Virus record (IMG/VR): IMGVR_UViG_3300010296_002331
Span: 1-34,123 of that record
Length of the DNA: 34,123 bases
Source of the DNA: a virus
Direction: 5' to 3' (one strand)
Positions 1 to 6,207 of this stretch are shown here, in pieces; position 1 is the first letter of the stretch; every line of letters begins with the position of its first letter. Both the position numbers and the translations under genes were made by a program. The notes beneath the pieces were generated by a model, which was given only the letters and a program-made list of their open reading frames with translations, ran no database searches and was not told where the DNA came from.

Positions 1-91
1 ATTTTTTGCTTTTGCTTCTAATAGGCAACCAAGCAAACTTTTCAATATGCTTTTCGTTTGGTGATCCTATATAAGCACTTACTGGTTTCAT
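1..91 (-). CDS. Partial unknown protein, N-terminus only
   Basis: Thirty codons are visible, beginning MKPVSAYIGSPNEKHIEK, before the reading frame runs off the left edge. The start codon overlaps the thyX stop in an ATGA junction, so it is probably translationally coupled and the next gene in the same minus-strand operon. No motif is recognisable in so short a stretch and no function is proposed. The start is well supported by the overlap; the identity is not. Confidence 0.6.
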   Translation of the reverse strand, partial: MKPVSAYIGSPNEKHIEKFAWLPIRSKSKK

Positions 92-762
92 AGATCTGCT
101 GCTAGTGGAAATATTTTAGCAATAACTTCAGCACAGGCTTTAGCAATTTGCATATGTTCTTGTTGTGTACCATTAGCACCACGTAATTCGATGTAGTGTA
201 TCCACGATCTAATAGTGCCATTCATGTACATACGACTAACAGTATTTCCTTCAGGTAATACTGCTCTAGCCTGCTCTTTAGCAATGCCATTATCAATAGC
301 CCACTTGTAAGCAATCTTGGCTTCGTCTATAACACGTTCTTGCATTTGGAACCAACGATCTTGTAAGCCACCTTCGTATTCATCAGACATATCAAGTGCG
401 ATACTGTTTTGACGATTCTTAGGATCTTGTAATCTAGCATCACGCAATTCAAAATCCAAATCTTTTGTAGGGTCAGCATAACGCTGACTAAACTCTTGGA
501 AACTAAAACTTCTATGACGCAATATTTGTCGAGCAATATCTCTAGTAGTTTCAATTTCTAAACAAGCACTCACCATTTCAAATGGCGACCAGTGTGCGTG
601 TTTTGCCAAATAGCTGAGCAGTTTAGCAGATGTTTCTGTATTTAATTGGTTGTCGGGATTACTTACTCTTGCACAATAAGCAATTAAATCTTGTACATCT
701 TCAATACCTTCTGCAACAAAATTCTCAGAAGGTTGTGAATAACTTACTAATTTTATGTTCAT
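88..762 (-). CDS. thyX: Flavin-dependent thymidylate synthase ThyX
   Basis: Makes dTMP from dUMP using methylene-tetrahydrofolate and FAD-mediated hydride transfer, supplying thymidine for phage DNA replication in the cytoplasm. The signature RHRSFSFQEFSQRY at residues 82-95 matches the ThyX motif RHRxxSxNExSxRY. The HAHWSPFE segment near residues 55-62 and a C-terminal PEGNTVSRMYMNGTIRSW segment also fit the family, and 224 aa is a normal length. The ATG overlaps the stop of the SGNH gene (TAATG), and the gene ends in an ATGA overlap with the next one. It sits beside mazG in the operon, a common nucleotide-metabolism pairing in marine phages. The ferredoxin three genes upstream could in principle donate electrons, but that is speculation. 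Identification is firm. Confidence 0.97.
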   Translation of the reverse strand: MNIKLVSYSQPSENFVAEGIEDVQDLIAYCARVSNPDNQLNTETSAKLLSYLAKHAHWSPFEMVSACLEIETTRDIARQILRHRSFSFQEFSQRYADPTKDLDFELRDARLQDPKNRQNSIALDMSDEYEGGLQDRWFQMQERVIDEAKIAYKWAIDNGIAKEQARAVLPEGNTVSRMYMNGTIRSWIHYIELRGANGTQQEHMQIAKACAEVIAKIFPLAADL

Positions 763-1412
763 TATAATTCGTCCTTTATGTTTCTGTAAATTAATTGAGC
801 AAATGCTTTATGAGCTTTTTTTCCAGGGTGTGCGTCACCGCCATAATCTCTTAAACGTTTGGCTATTGTCATTATGTCAAAGTCGTCGTTGTCTACATCG
901 ATTACCCTACATAGATTAAATAAATCTTGGTATAATTTTAAATTACTTTTATCTAAGTGTGCTTGATTAAGCAAATGATAACATTTAACACCACGGTTTT
1001 CTAAAATTAAATTTGTACTAATAATTCTTAGAAGTGCATCGTGTTCAACTTCCACTGGACATGAGTTGTAATGCAAAAAATAATTTTTTGAAATATCGTT
1101 ATTGGCCCAATGGCCTATATCACTTATGCTTACTTCAGTATGTATTAAACAACTTCTATCTTTGTGCGGCCAAAGGAATATTGCAATATCTCCTTTTCTC
1201 CAATGCACCCTTTCCAAGGCCCAATAGCAATTTCTTTTAATAGATGTACCAAATTTAGAATGATTCTCGACGTCGATGCCTGTTATTTCTTGTAACACAG
1301 CAGGCCATGCGTATTTAGATGGCTTTGCATTTTTACCAATACGACCTGGACTTATACAGTCTGGTAACCCGTGTCCGTATGTTAAACTGCATCCTAAGGT
1401 CTTAATGGTCAT
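762..1412 (-). CDS. SGNH/GDSL-like hydrolase family protein
   Basis: A 216-aa protein with the SGNH block I nucleophile motif near its start (GCSLT, residues 7-11) and a C-terminal block V-like DAHPGKKAH, which would supply the catalytic Asp and His. Family members are esterases or acyltransferases acting on lipid or carbohydrate esters; the substrate here is unknown. No signal peptide or membrane segment is visible, so it probably acts in the cytoplasm or on a virion surface. It is joined to mazG upstream and thyX downstream by TAATG overlaps, so it belongs to the replication/metabolism operon rather than the structural block. A second protein with the same layout (GCSFT ... DYHP) lies at 20784-21683. 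The fold assignment is fairly safe; activity is inferred. Confidence 0.75.
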   Translation of the reverse strand: MTIKTLGCSLTYGHGLPDCISPGRIGKNAKPSKYAWPAVLQEITGIDVENHSKFGTSIKRNCYWALERVHWRKGDIAIFLWPHKDRSCLIHTEVSISDIGHWANNDISKNYFLHYNSCPVEVEHDALLRIISTNLILENRGVKCYHLLNQAHLDKSNLKLYQDLFNLCRVIDVDNDDFDIMTIAKRLRDYGGDAHPGKKAHKAFAQLIYRNIKDEL

Positions 1413-1735
1413 TAAAAGTCATTCTCTTTTACAAAGATGCCATCAATCATTTTGCCTTTACGATCTTTGATATCATTCCATGCTTGTTCTAAACAGTTCT
1501 CTATTGTAAGACCGTTTCTTTCAGCAATGTTGATTAGTACAACAATCATATCACCTATATCATCAGCAACATTTTTGCCCTTACAGATATTATCACTTAG
1601 TTCGCCCATTTCTTGAATAAGTTTTGCTAATTGATCTTTATCTGTGGAACCATCAATAAGATTTCTATCATGATGCCATTGAGTAATATTTCTAATTAAA
1701 TGATATGCTGTTGCCATGCTATGATCGTCTGCCAT
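1412..1735 (-). CDS. mazG: MazG-like nucleotide pyrophosphohydrolase
   Basis: A compact 107-aa all-helical protein with the metal-binding pattern of the MazG/dUTPase-like superfamily: an EMGELSD helix around residues 42-48 followed by a DDIGD helix around residues 58-62. It should hydrolyse a nucleoside triphosphate or ppGpp-like nucleotide to the monophosphate and pyrophosphate; the substrate is not readable from sequence. Phage MazG proteins are common in marine T4-like phages. The start has a strong Shine-Dalgarno (AAGGAG) inside the last codons of the ferredoxin gene, with one base between that stop and this ATG. It ends in a TAATG overlap with the SGNH gene. Confidence 0.88.
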   Translation of the reverse strand: MADDHSMATAYHLIRNITQWHHDRNLIDGSTDKDQLAKLIQEMGELSDNICKGKNVADDIGDMIVVLINIAERNGLTIENCLEQAWNDIKDRKGKMIDGIFVKENDF

Positions 1736-1736
1736 T

Positions 1737-2090
1737 TTAATCTCCTTTTCCTGGGTTAGGTGAAAAATGTTCTATAAATTTGTAAGGAATGTATTCCCAT
1801 TCTTTAGCATCTGCTGGAACATCCTCTGCTCTTTTTTGTGTGATGTTTGGCCACTGTTGTGCATACGTTCTATTTATTTCTGTCCATTCTTCTTGCTCTG
1901 CTGGACCGAGTTCGCTGTCTTGTAATATTGCATCTACAGGACATTCAGGAACACATACTCCGCAGTCAATACATTCGTCAGGATCTATAACTAACATATT
2001 TTCGCCTTCGTAGAAACAATCTACCGGACACACTTCTACACAATCCATGTGTTTACATTTCACACAGTTATCAGTTACAAGATATGTCAT
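1737..2090 (-). CDS. fdxA: Seven-iron ferredoxin, FdxA type
   Basis: A 117-aa soluble electron carrier. The cysteines sit exactly as in 7Fe ferredoxins such as Azotobacter FdI: C9, C17 and C50 for the [3Fe-4S] cluster, and C21, C40, C43 and C46 for the [4Fe-4S] cluster. The long C-terminal tail (WPNITQK ... ADAKEW ... [10 protein letters not shown]) is the one seen in alphaproteobacterial FdxA, which points to the source and probably the host. All ligands are intact, so it should be functional. Start and stop overlap gp44 (TAATG) and nearly abut mazG, so it is a true operon member and not a contaminating insertion. Its redox partner is unknown; ThyX, the radical SAM enzyme at 32859 and host enzymes are candidates. 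Confidence 0.95.
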   Translation of the reverse strand: MTYLVTDNCVKCKHMDCVEVCPVDCFYEGENMLVIDPDECIDCGVCVPECPVDAILQDSELGPAEQEEWTEINRTYAQQWPNITQKRAEDVPADAKEWEYIPYKFIEHFSPNPGKGD

Positions 2091-3004
2091 TACAAATTTG
2101 CCAGTTTAATTAGTGTGGCTGCTAAATTTATTTCAGGATCAACTACTAGGGTGTGATCTACAAGTCCTTGTTTAATTATGAGTACTGCTTTGTCTTGCTG
2201 TTCTTCACTGCCAAACAATTCAATATTATCATACAACCAACGATACACTTCTTCCATTTCTTCTGGACGAATAGCACCGCATAGTAACTTACGAGCTTCT
2301 TGGATTTTACCTGCTTTAAACAGTTCTACCATTTCAAGTTTCCAGTCGCTTTCGCCTGTGTCACCTTCATTAGGTTTAAGTAAACTGTTATCCTGCACGT
2401 TCATCTGCACCATATTAATACACTTACGCAGATCTGGATAGGTTGCTTTTACATATGTATCCAGTGTGTCTAAATCAGGTGATACTCCTTCAGTAATAAG
2501 TATCTCTGCTACTCTGGCTGTAAACTCTGTTTGGTCAATTTTAGCAATATGAAAGCCTTGACAACGAGAATGTATTGCCGGAATAATTTTGTTTGGATAG
2601 TTACACGTTAAAATAAAACGTGCCGTAGTATGATACTCTTCCATTACACCACGAAGTGCTGCCTGTGCGTTAGGTGACAAGTAATCAGCCTCATCTAGTA
2701 GTACCACCTTAAAGTCCCCAAATGGGATCATTTGTACAAAGTTAACGATCTTATCACGAACATCGTCTACTGAGTTTGTTCGCGATGCGTTAATCTCTAG
2801 TATATCTAAATCATTTAAGTCTAGCTCATTAAATAATAGTCTGGCAAGAGTTGTTTTACCGATACCAGCATTACCACTAAAAAGCAAGTGCGGAATAGTT
2901 TTATCTTTGATCCAAGTTTCTATTTGTTTCCTTTGTGCTTCGTCGCGGAATACATAACCGTCAACTGTTTTAGGACGATACTTTTCTACCCATAATTCTT
3001 TCAT
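2090..3004 (-). CDS. 44: Sliding clamp loader large subunit, gp44-like
   Basis: AAA+ ATPase that opens and loads the sliding clamp at primer-template junctions. Walker [10 protein letters not shown] lies at residues 44-52, Walker B LLDEADYL near residues 103-110, sensor 1 LTCN follows, and the SRC arginine-finger motif (HSRCQGF) is near residue 154. The N-terminal LWVEKYRPK is typical of the RFC small subunit/gp44 family. Length 304 aa is close to T4 gp44. In T4 this gene lies between clamp gene 45 and small-subunit gene 62; here its neighbours are PsiE-like and ferredoxin genes, and neither partner is in the window. It overlaps psiE by an ATGA and the ferredoxin gene by a TAATG. Confidence 0.95.
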   Translation of the reverse strand: MKELWVEKYRPKTVDGYVFRDEAQRKQIETWIKDKTIPHLLFSGNAGIGKTTLARLLFNELDLNDLDILEINASRTNSVDDVRDKIVNFVQMIPFGDFKVVLLDEADYLSPNAQAALRGVMEEYHTTARFILTCNYPNKIIPAIHSRCQGFHIAKIDQTEFTARVAEILITEGVSPDLDTLDTYVKATYPDLRKCINMVQMNVQDNSLLKPNEGDTGESDWKLEMVELFKAGKIQEARKLLCGAIRPEEMEEVYRWLYDNIELFGSEEQQDKAVLIIKQGLVDHTLVVDPEINLAATLIKLANL

Positions 3005-3432
3005 TCTTTATCCTTTCTTCGTAAACTTTCTTTTTCTAAACTTAATTTATCTTTCATACTCATGATGTAGGCACTAATTGCGAGTATTAAAATTCCTGAG
3101 CTTTCAAATATAATATTCAAAGCATCTGTGCCTTTTGTTTGTAGAACAATCATTCTAGTGAGAGCGGTCATTGCAATGATAAGCGGTAATGTAACTGGTA
3201 TTCTATGGTCTTTATAAAAAGCACCTACCATTCCTAGTATCTCTGCATATATAAACAACAGAAACAAATCTGCTAGAGCCATCTTTCCTTGACTGCTAAA
3301 CATATGTAAAATATCAAATCCTGCCGCCCAAACAGTTCCAGCAACAATAAACAGAAGTAATGCTTTTTCTACGTGTTGTATTAACCTACCTACAACACTT
3401 TTAATTTCTTTCTCTATGTTAGTCACTTTCAT
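3001..3432 (-). CDS. psiE: PsiE-like membrane protein
   Basis: A 143-aa integral membrane protein with about four hydrophobic helices: roughly residues 24-42, 55-74, 80-97 and 107-124. The central block DLFLLFIYAEILGMVG followed by YKDHRIPVTLPLIIAMTALTR matches the core of the PsiE (phosphate-starvation-inducible E) family. The biochemical role of PsiE is unknown; in E. coli the gene responds to phosphate limitation. The start lies inside the nucleotidyltransferase 3' end (14-nt overlap) and the stop overlaps gp44 by ATGA, so all three are co-translated. A charged, Lys/Glu-rich C-terminal tail follows the last helix. Family assignment is by motif pattern only. Confidence 0.78.
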   Translation of the reverse strand: MKVTNIEKEIKSVVGRLIQHVEKALLLFIVAGTVWAAGFDILHMFSSQGKMALADLFLLFIYAEILGMVGAFYKDHRIPVTLPLIIAMTALTRMIVLQTKGTDALNIIFESSGILILAISAYIMSMKDKLSLEKESLRRKDKE

Positions 3433-3841
3433 TTTCTCTCTCTGCTATTCGTTTACGTAAATCACTAGAACTAAATCTGTGATCTCTTTTGTTAAAGTAC
3501 AGATCTATATCTCGTTGGCGACATATGTCTTTTCCAGTAAAGTCTTTGTCTCTATATTCTTCACCTAATATTCTAACATCAATATGATACATAGTCAAGA
3601 TATCTTCTAGATCTTGTTCAGTACCATACGGAATAATTTCATCTACATAGCCAACTGCTTTGAGCTGTGTATATCTTTCTACAATAGTTTGAATAGGTGG
3701 ATTTTTACTAGGACGATCTACACTAGGGTCCATTTGCAAACCCACCATTAAATAATCACATTGATCTTTTGCATCTCTTAGCATTTGAACATGACCTGCA
3801 TGAAGCATATCAAATGTACTACACGTGAATCCTACTTTCAT
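3419..3841 (-). CDS. TagD-like cytidylyltransferase family protein
   Basis: A 140-aa nucleotidyltransferase of the glycerol-3-phosphate cytidylyltransferase/adenylyltransferase-like fold. HAGH at residues 14-17 is the HxGH nucleotide-binding motif, and SSSDLRKR near residue 121 is the ISSTxxR-like C-terminal motif. It would activate a phosphorylated small molecule with CTP or ATP; the substrate is not determinable. A similar gene is widespread in marine T4-like phages. It starts four bases inside the exonuclease gene (ATGA) and overlaps psiE by 14 bases. Confidence 0.9.
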   Translation of the reverse strand: MKVGFTCSTFDMLHAGHVQMLRDAKDQCDYLMVGLQMDPSVDRPSKNPPIQTIVERYTQLKAVGYVDEIIPYGTEQDLEDILTMYHIDVRILGEEYRDKDFTGKDICRQRDIDLYFNKRDHRFSSSDLRKRIAERENESD

Positions 3842-4383
3842 CGTTGTTTAACTCCAAAATGTTTATAAGACTGTTGCACACACTTTGCTTGATAAAAGCA
3901 ATCTGCTAATGCGTTGTGCAAACTTTCTTGTATTGCTTTACGTGGATCTTGTGGCATCATAGAAAATAACGTACGGCTGTCTCTAATTTGCCAGTAGTTC
4001 CAAGGTGCAGGTTTTTCTGCACATTTATATAAATCTTGTAAAATAACAAAGTCAAATGTAGGACCTTGACACCAAATATAATCTAGTCCTACACACCATT
4101 TGTTTAATTGACGTAACATTTCTTGTACAGTGACTCTATCATCGTGATCGCCAAATGCTTCATCTTGTATTTCTTGTGGCTGCGTTGCCCACCAAGCAAG
4201 GGTGTTATCATCAATAGAACGTCCATATTGCTCTGATTGTTCTTCTACATCTCCTCGCAAGTATAATGGACTGTGTGGTTCTGCGTCAGTAAACGGATCA
4301 AACTTAATAGCACCTAGTGTCATTACAACACTATCAGGTTCTACACCTAATGTTTCTAAGTCTATCATTCCGTGTGTAGCCAT
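3838..4383 (-). CDS. dexA: DEDDh 3'-5' exonuclease, DexA/Rv2179c-like
   Basis: A 181-aa RNase H-fold exonuclease. Catalytic motif I is IDLETLG (D8, E10), motif II is GPTFDF (D111), and motif III is HNALADC (H156, D161), giving the full DEDDh set. The TLGAIKFDP strand after motif I and the NTLAWWATQ segment are typical of the phage DexA/Rv2179c-like exonuclease family. T4 DexA degrades single-stranded DNA; relatives act on RNA, so the substrate is open. The ATG overlaps the stop of the 54-aa membrane protein gene (TAATG). It is the second gene of the operon led by the promoter at 4569-4597. Confidence 0.88.
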   Translation of the reverse strand: MATHGMIDLETLGVEPDSVVMTLGAIKFDPFTDAEPHSPLYLRGDVEEQSEQYGRSIDDNTLAWWATQPQEIQDEAFGDHDDRVTVQEMLRQLNKWCVGLDYIWCQGPTFDFVILQDLYKCAEKPAPWNYWQIRDSRTLFSMMPQDPRKAIQESLHNALADCFYQAKCVQQSYKHFGVKQR

Positions 4384-4547
4384 TATTGTTTCCTGTTCTC
4401 TTGCCCTATACCACTAATAATTAAAAATATTGAAACTGCTAACCACCAAGGATTTAGTTGGCCCCAGATTACACCAACTAATAATGTTATGCCTGTAGCA
4501 CCAGTAGTGCCTATTCCGCTTGCATTTGTAAAATCGGGAAATTTCAT
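4383..4547 (-). CDS. Small membrane protein, 54 aa
   Basis: A short gene starting MKFPDFTNASGIG and ending GIGQENRKQ. It has two hydrophobic stretches, roughly residues 16-28 and 33-46, separated by a short GQLNPWW turn, so it is probably a two-pass hairpin membrane protein. The start is decided by a strong Shine-Dalgarno, TTAAGGAG, five bases upstream, and the stop forms a TAATG overlap with the exonuclease. It is the first gene after the promoter at 4569-4597, and its ribosome binding site is one arm of the inverted repeat there. No family recognised. Confidence 0.75.
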   Translation of the reverse strand: MKFPDFTNASGIGTTGATGITLLVGVIWGQLNPWWLAVSIFLIISGIGQENRKQ

Positions 4548-4552
4548 GAAAA

Positions 4553-4593
4553 CTCCTTAACTGTAAACATTATATGTTCAAACAGTTAAGGAG
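4553..4593 (-). repeat. 12-bp perfect inverted repeat overlapping RBS and -10 box
   Basis: CTCCTTAACTGT (4553-4564) is the exact reverse complement of 4582-4593. Nested inside, AACAT (4566-4570) pairs with ATGTT (4574-4578). On the minus-strand RNA the 3' arm contains the AAGGAG ribosome binding site of the 54-aa gene, so a transcript reading through from upstream would hide it. Initiation at the promoter whose -10 lies in the loop would give RNA with only one arm. Confidence 0.85.
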
Positions 4594-4597
4594 TCAA
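4569..4597 (-). promoter_or_regulatory. Sigma70-type promoter for the thyX-gp44 operon
   Basis: TTGACT (4592-4597) and TATAAT (4569-4574) on the minus strand, 17 bases apart. It faces the ten-gene operon below 4547. The -10 falls in the loop of the inverted repeat at 4553-4593. Confidence 0.8.
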
Positions 4598-4608
4598 GTC
4601 TTTTGGTA

Positions 4609-5010
4609 TTATTGATTTATAAAAGAAGAAGGGTCTATATCGGCAGGGCCGTCACTAAATTCTTTGCCAATTTGCACACCGCTCGGTTTTTCATCACTCA
4701 TTGCAAGTATTGATTCTGTCTCTACCATGCGGATTTCTAATTCTTCGTTATCTACTTCTACTTTGAAGCCTCTGGTCCATCTGCCGTGTTCAACTAAAAT
4801 CCAGTCTCCTACGTTGTATGGGTCTTTATTTCTAGGGCCTTTATCAAAAACTTTACCCCATCTAGCATATACGCCATGAGCTTTACCGTCATCACTTTTA
4901 ATAATCAATCCACTTGCCGTAGTTTGATCACCAAAGTGCATATCCGATACTAATACTCTATCGCCTATTGCCTTTGGCTTGCCTTTAATAGTATTAACGT
5001 TAATTGCCAT
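4609..5010 (-). CDS. 31: GroES/gp31-like co-chaperonin
   Basis: A 133-aa protein resembling GroES and T4 gp31, which cap host GroEL and help fold the major capsid protein. After the N-terminal GDRVLVSDM strand comes a mobile-loop region, GDQTTASGLIIKSDD, then GxVxxxGP (GKVFDKGPR), VGDWILVEHGRW and a C-terminal LRM-like strand (LEIRMVETESILA), the same order as in GroES. It is longer than GroES by an acidic tail after about residue 105. The upstream gene stop overlaps this ATG region at 5010. It lies just upstream of the operon promoter at 4597. Function by homology of fold; specificity for GroEL is inferred. Confidence 0.85.
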   Translation of the reverse strand: MAINVNTIKGKPKAIGDRVLVSDMHFGDQTTASGLIIKSDDGKAHGVYARWGKVFDKGPRNKDPYNVGDWILVEHGRWTRGFKVEVDNEELEIRMVETESILAMSDEKPSGVQIGKEFSDGPADIDPSSFINQ

Positions 5011-5387
5011 TATTCACCTTTTGGAACAAAATTGCCGTCATCGTCTTCAACCCATTCAGCACTTTCTTCTGCTTCTTGTGCTCTAGTAACGGGTCTAGAA
5101 GTTGTAGTTTTTTCCATTTTTGCTGGCTCTTCGTCTGCTACTCCTGTAGACTTTACTACAGGTTCTTCGTCGAGTGCTCTACCTGCATTTTCAGCATAAT
5201 AGTCTCTTACTACATCTTCGTGCTTGCGAATAATTTTGCCGCCAGGACCTAATTCATCGCCTCTTGCATTTACGCGAGCATTACCAACAGCTGGGGTTAA
5301 TTCATTTCTTTTTCTCAACATATCCATGTCGATCTGTTTGCCCTGTGCAGTGCGGTAAATTTTTCTACCTTTTTGTCGTTGCGCCAT
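5010..5387 (-). CDS. Conserved phage protein of unknown function, 125 aa
   Basis: A hydrophilic protein starting MAQRQKGRKIYRTAQGKQID. The N-terminal half is basic, with a conserved-looking stretch NARVNARGDELGPGGKI near residues 36-52; the C-terminal half is acidic and low in complexity (EEPAK, EEPV, AEWVEDDDGNF) and probably disordered. The start has a good Shine-Dalgarno (TAGGAG) and a late promoter octamer at 5410-5417. Its stop overlaps the start of the gp31-like gene. The charge split would suit a scaffold- or DNA-associated protein, but nothing proves it. Confidence 0.75.
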   Translation of the reverse strand: MAQRQKGRKIYRTAQGKQIDMDMLRKRNELTPAVGNARVNARGDELGPGGKIIRKHEDVVRDYYAENAGRALDEEPVVKSTGVADEEPAKMEKTTTSRPVTRAQEAEESAEWVEDDDGNFVPKGE

Positions 5388-5409
5388 AATATATCTCCTA
5401 TTATATACG

Positions 5410-5417
5410 TATTTATC
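5410..5417 (-). promoter_or_regulatory. T4-like late promoter octamer GATAAATA
   Basis: GATAAATA on the minus strand, overlapping the stop of the 182-aa gene. It is followed by a TAGGAG ribosome binding site and the ATG at 5387. It matches the [N]ATAAATA late consensus. Confidence 0.6.
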
Positions 5418-5961
5418 TCAAGAACTCTCTCCAATCCAGGTCATATTGGATTGAATTAATTCTGTGTACACCTATCAAATACAGCACATAACTTGCTACA
5501 CTTGATCCTCTACCTACTCCCCATACAATATCGTTCTCACGCATAAAGTCTACAAGATAAATCATATAGCGTAGTAGGTCTGTCATTCCACGTTCTTTGA
5601 ATGCTGCATATTCTTCACACACTCGTACATACTCTGGCTGTTCATCTAGTTCAGTTGTACCTAGTTTTTCGTGTAGTTTTGTTTTTAAATATGCAGGAAC
5701 GTTTAATTCTTTGTATTCATTAGGCATAAACCATTCACCCTGACATACACCGTCAAAAGTCTTTTGATCTACATCTAGTGGAATATATTTTTGTAGTGTA
5801 GGAAGTCCTTGTTCACTCATTGCTGTGTTAAACTTATCTACATCATCTGAAGGATCACATAGTACCACATGAACTTTATCCGTATGACCTGAATAAATCA
5901 TATCGATTAAGTCGCGATTAGAAAATCGTGGAATACCTAGTTCATCTGTTTTCATAAGCAT
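5413..5961 (-). CDS. Stand-alone fragment of DNA polymerase III alpha (DnaE-like)
   Basis: A 182-aa protein whose C-terminal third aligns with the start of the DnaE palm: a helix (LLRYMIYLVDFMREND), the glycine-rich GVGRGSSVAS at residues 148-157 (E. coli GPGRGSGAGS), then YLIGVHRI, YDLDWREFLR. In DnaE the catalytic PDFDVDF motif begins about eight residues after this point, but here a stop codon comes first and no continuation is found in any nearby frame. It therefore lacks the catalytic aspartates and cannot be a polymerase by itself. The N-terminal part (residues 1-110) is unlike known motifs. M3 (position 5955) is an alternative start; neither ATG has a clear Shine-Dalgarno. Possibly a nucleotide- or DNA-binding remnant kept for another job. 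Confidence 0.75.
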   Translation of the reverse strand: MLMKTDELGIPRFSNRDLIDMIYSGHTDKVHVVLCDPSDDVDKFNTAMSEQGLPTLQKYIPLDVDQKTFDGVCQGEWFMPNEYKELNVPAYLKTKLHEKLGTTELDEQPEYVRVCEEYAAFKERGMTDLLRYMIYLVDFMRENDIVWGVGRGSSVASYVLYLIGVHRINSIQYDLDWREFLR

Positions 5962-5967
5962 TATGCT

Positions 5968-5996
5968 AGTTTAACTGATATTGATTAAACTGTCAA
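5968..5996 (-). promoter_or_regulatory. Possible sigma70-type promoter with small inverted repeat
   Basis: TTGACA (5991-5996) and a weak -10 TAAACT (5968-5973), 17 bases apart on the minus strand. AGTTTAA (5968-5974) and TTAAACT (5985-5991) form an inverted repeat over the same stretch. The -35 is perfect and the -10 poor; it lies in the 3' end of the 78-aa gene, just before the DnaE-like gene. Confidence 0.4.
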
Positions 5997-6207
5997 GTCC
6001 ATTTTCGCCGTTTTGGCTATTTAATTTGGACATTTCTTTTGCTCGACGAGCTCTAATTTCTTCTCTATACATTTCTATAATCATAGACAACTGCATTTGA
6101 AGATCTGGGTTACGAGTAGAAAAATATTTTTTTTGTAGATCTAATAGTTTTTCTTCTACTTCATGGTTAGATAAGGATTCTAAATTATCAATTAATGGAT
6201 GAGACAT
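5971..6207 (-). CDS. Small helical protein of unknown function, 78 aa
   Basis: Starts MSHPLIDNLESLSNHEVEEK and is rich in Glu, Arg, Lys and Leu, with predicted long helices over residues 14-60. The last residues (GLDSLINIS) are hydrophobic and could be a short peptide-docking tail. Its ATG overlaps the stop of the fibre gene at 6207 (TAATG), so it is translated with the structural block. No family recognised. A gp33-like late co-activator was considered because of size and position, but no diagnostic motif supports that. Confidence 0.7.
   Translation of the reverse strand: MSHPLIDNLESLSNHEVEEKLLDLQKKYFSTRNPDLQMQLSMIIEMYREEIRARRAKEMSKLNSQNGENGLDSLINIS

Noticed and set aside
1871-1878. NATAAATA-like octamer (AATAAATA, minus) inside the ferredoxin gene
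   Set aside because: It lies within coding sequence over 130 bases before the next start and has no signs of use; probably chance in AT-rich DNA.
5971-6207. 78-aa protein as late-transcription co-activator gp33
   Set aside because: Size and place would fit, but no clamp-binding tail or other diagnostic motif is seen.
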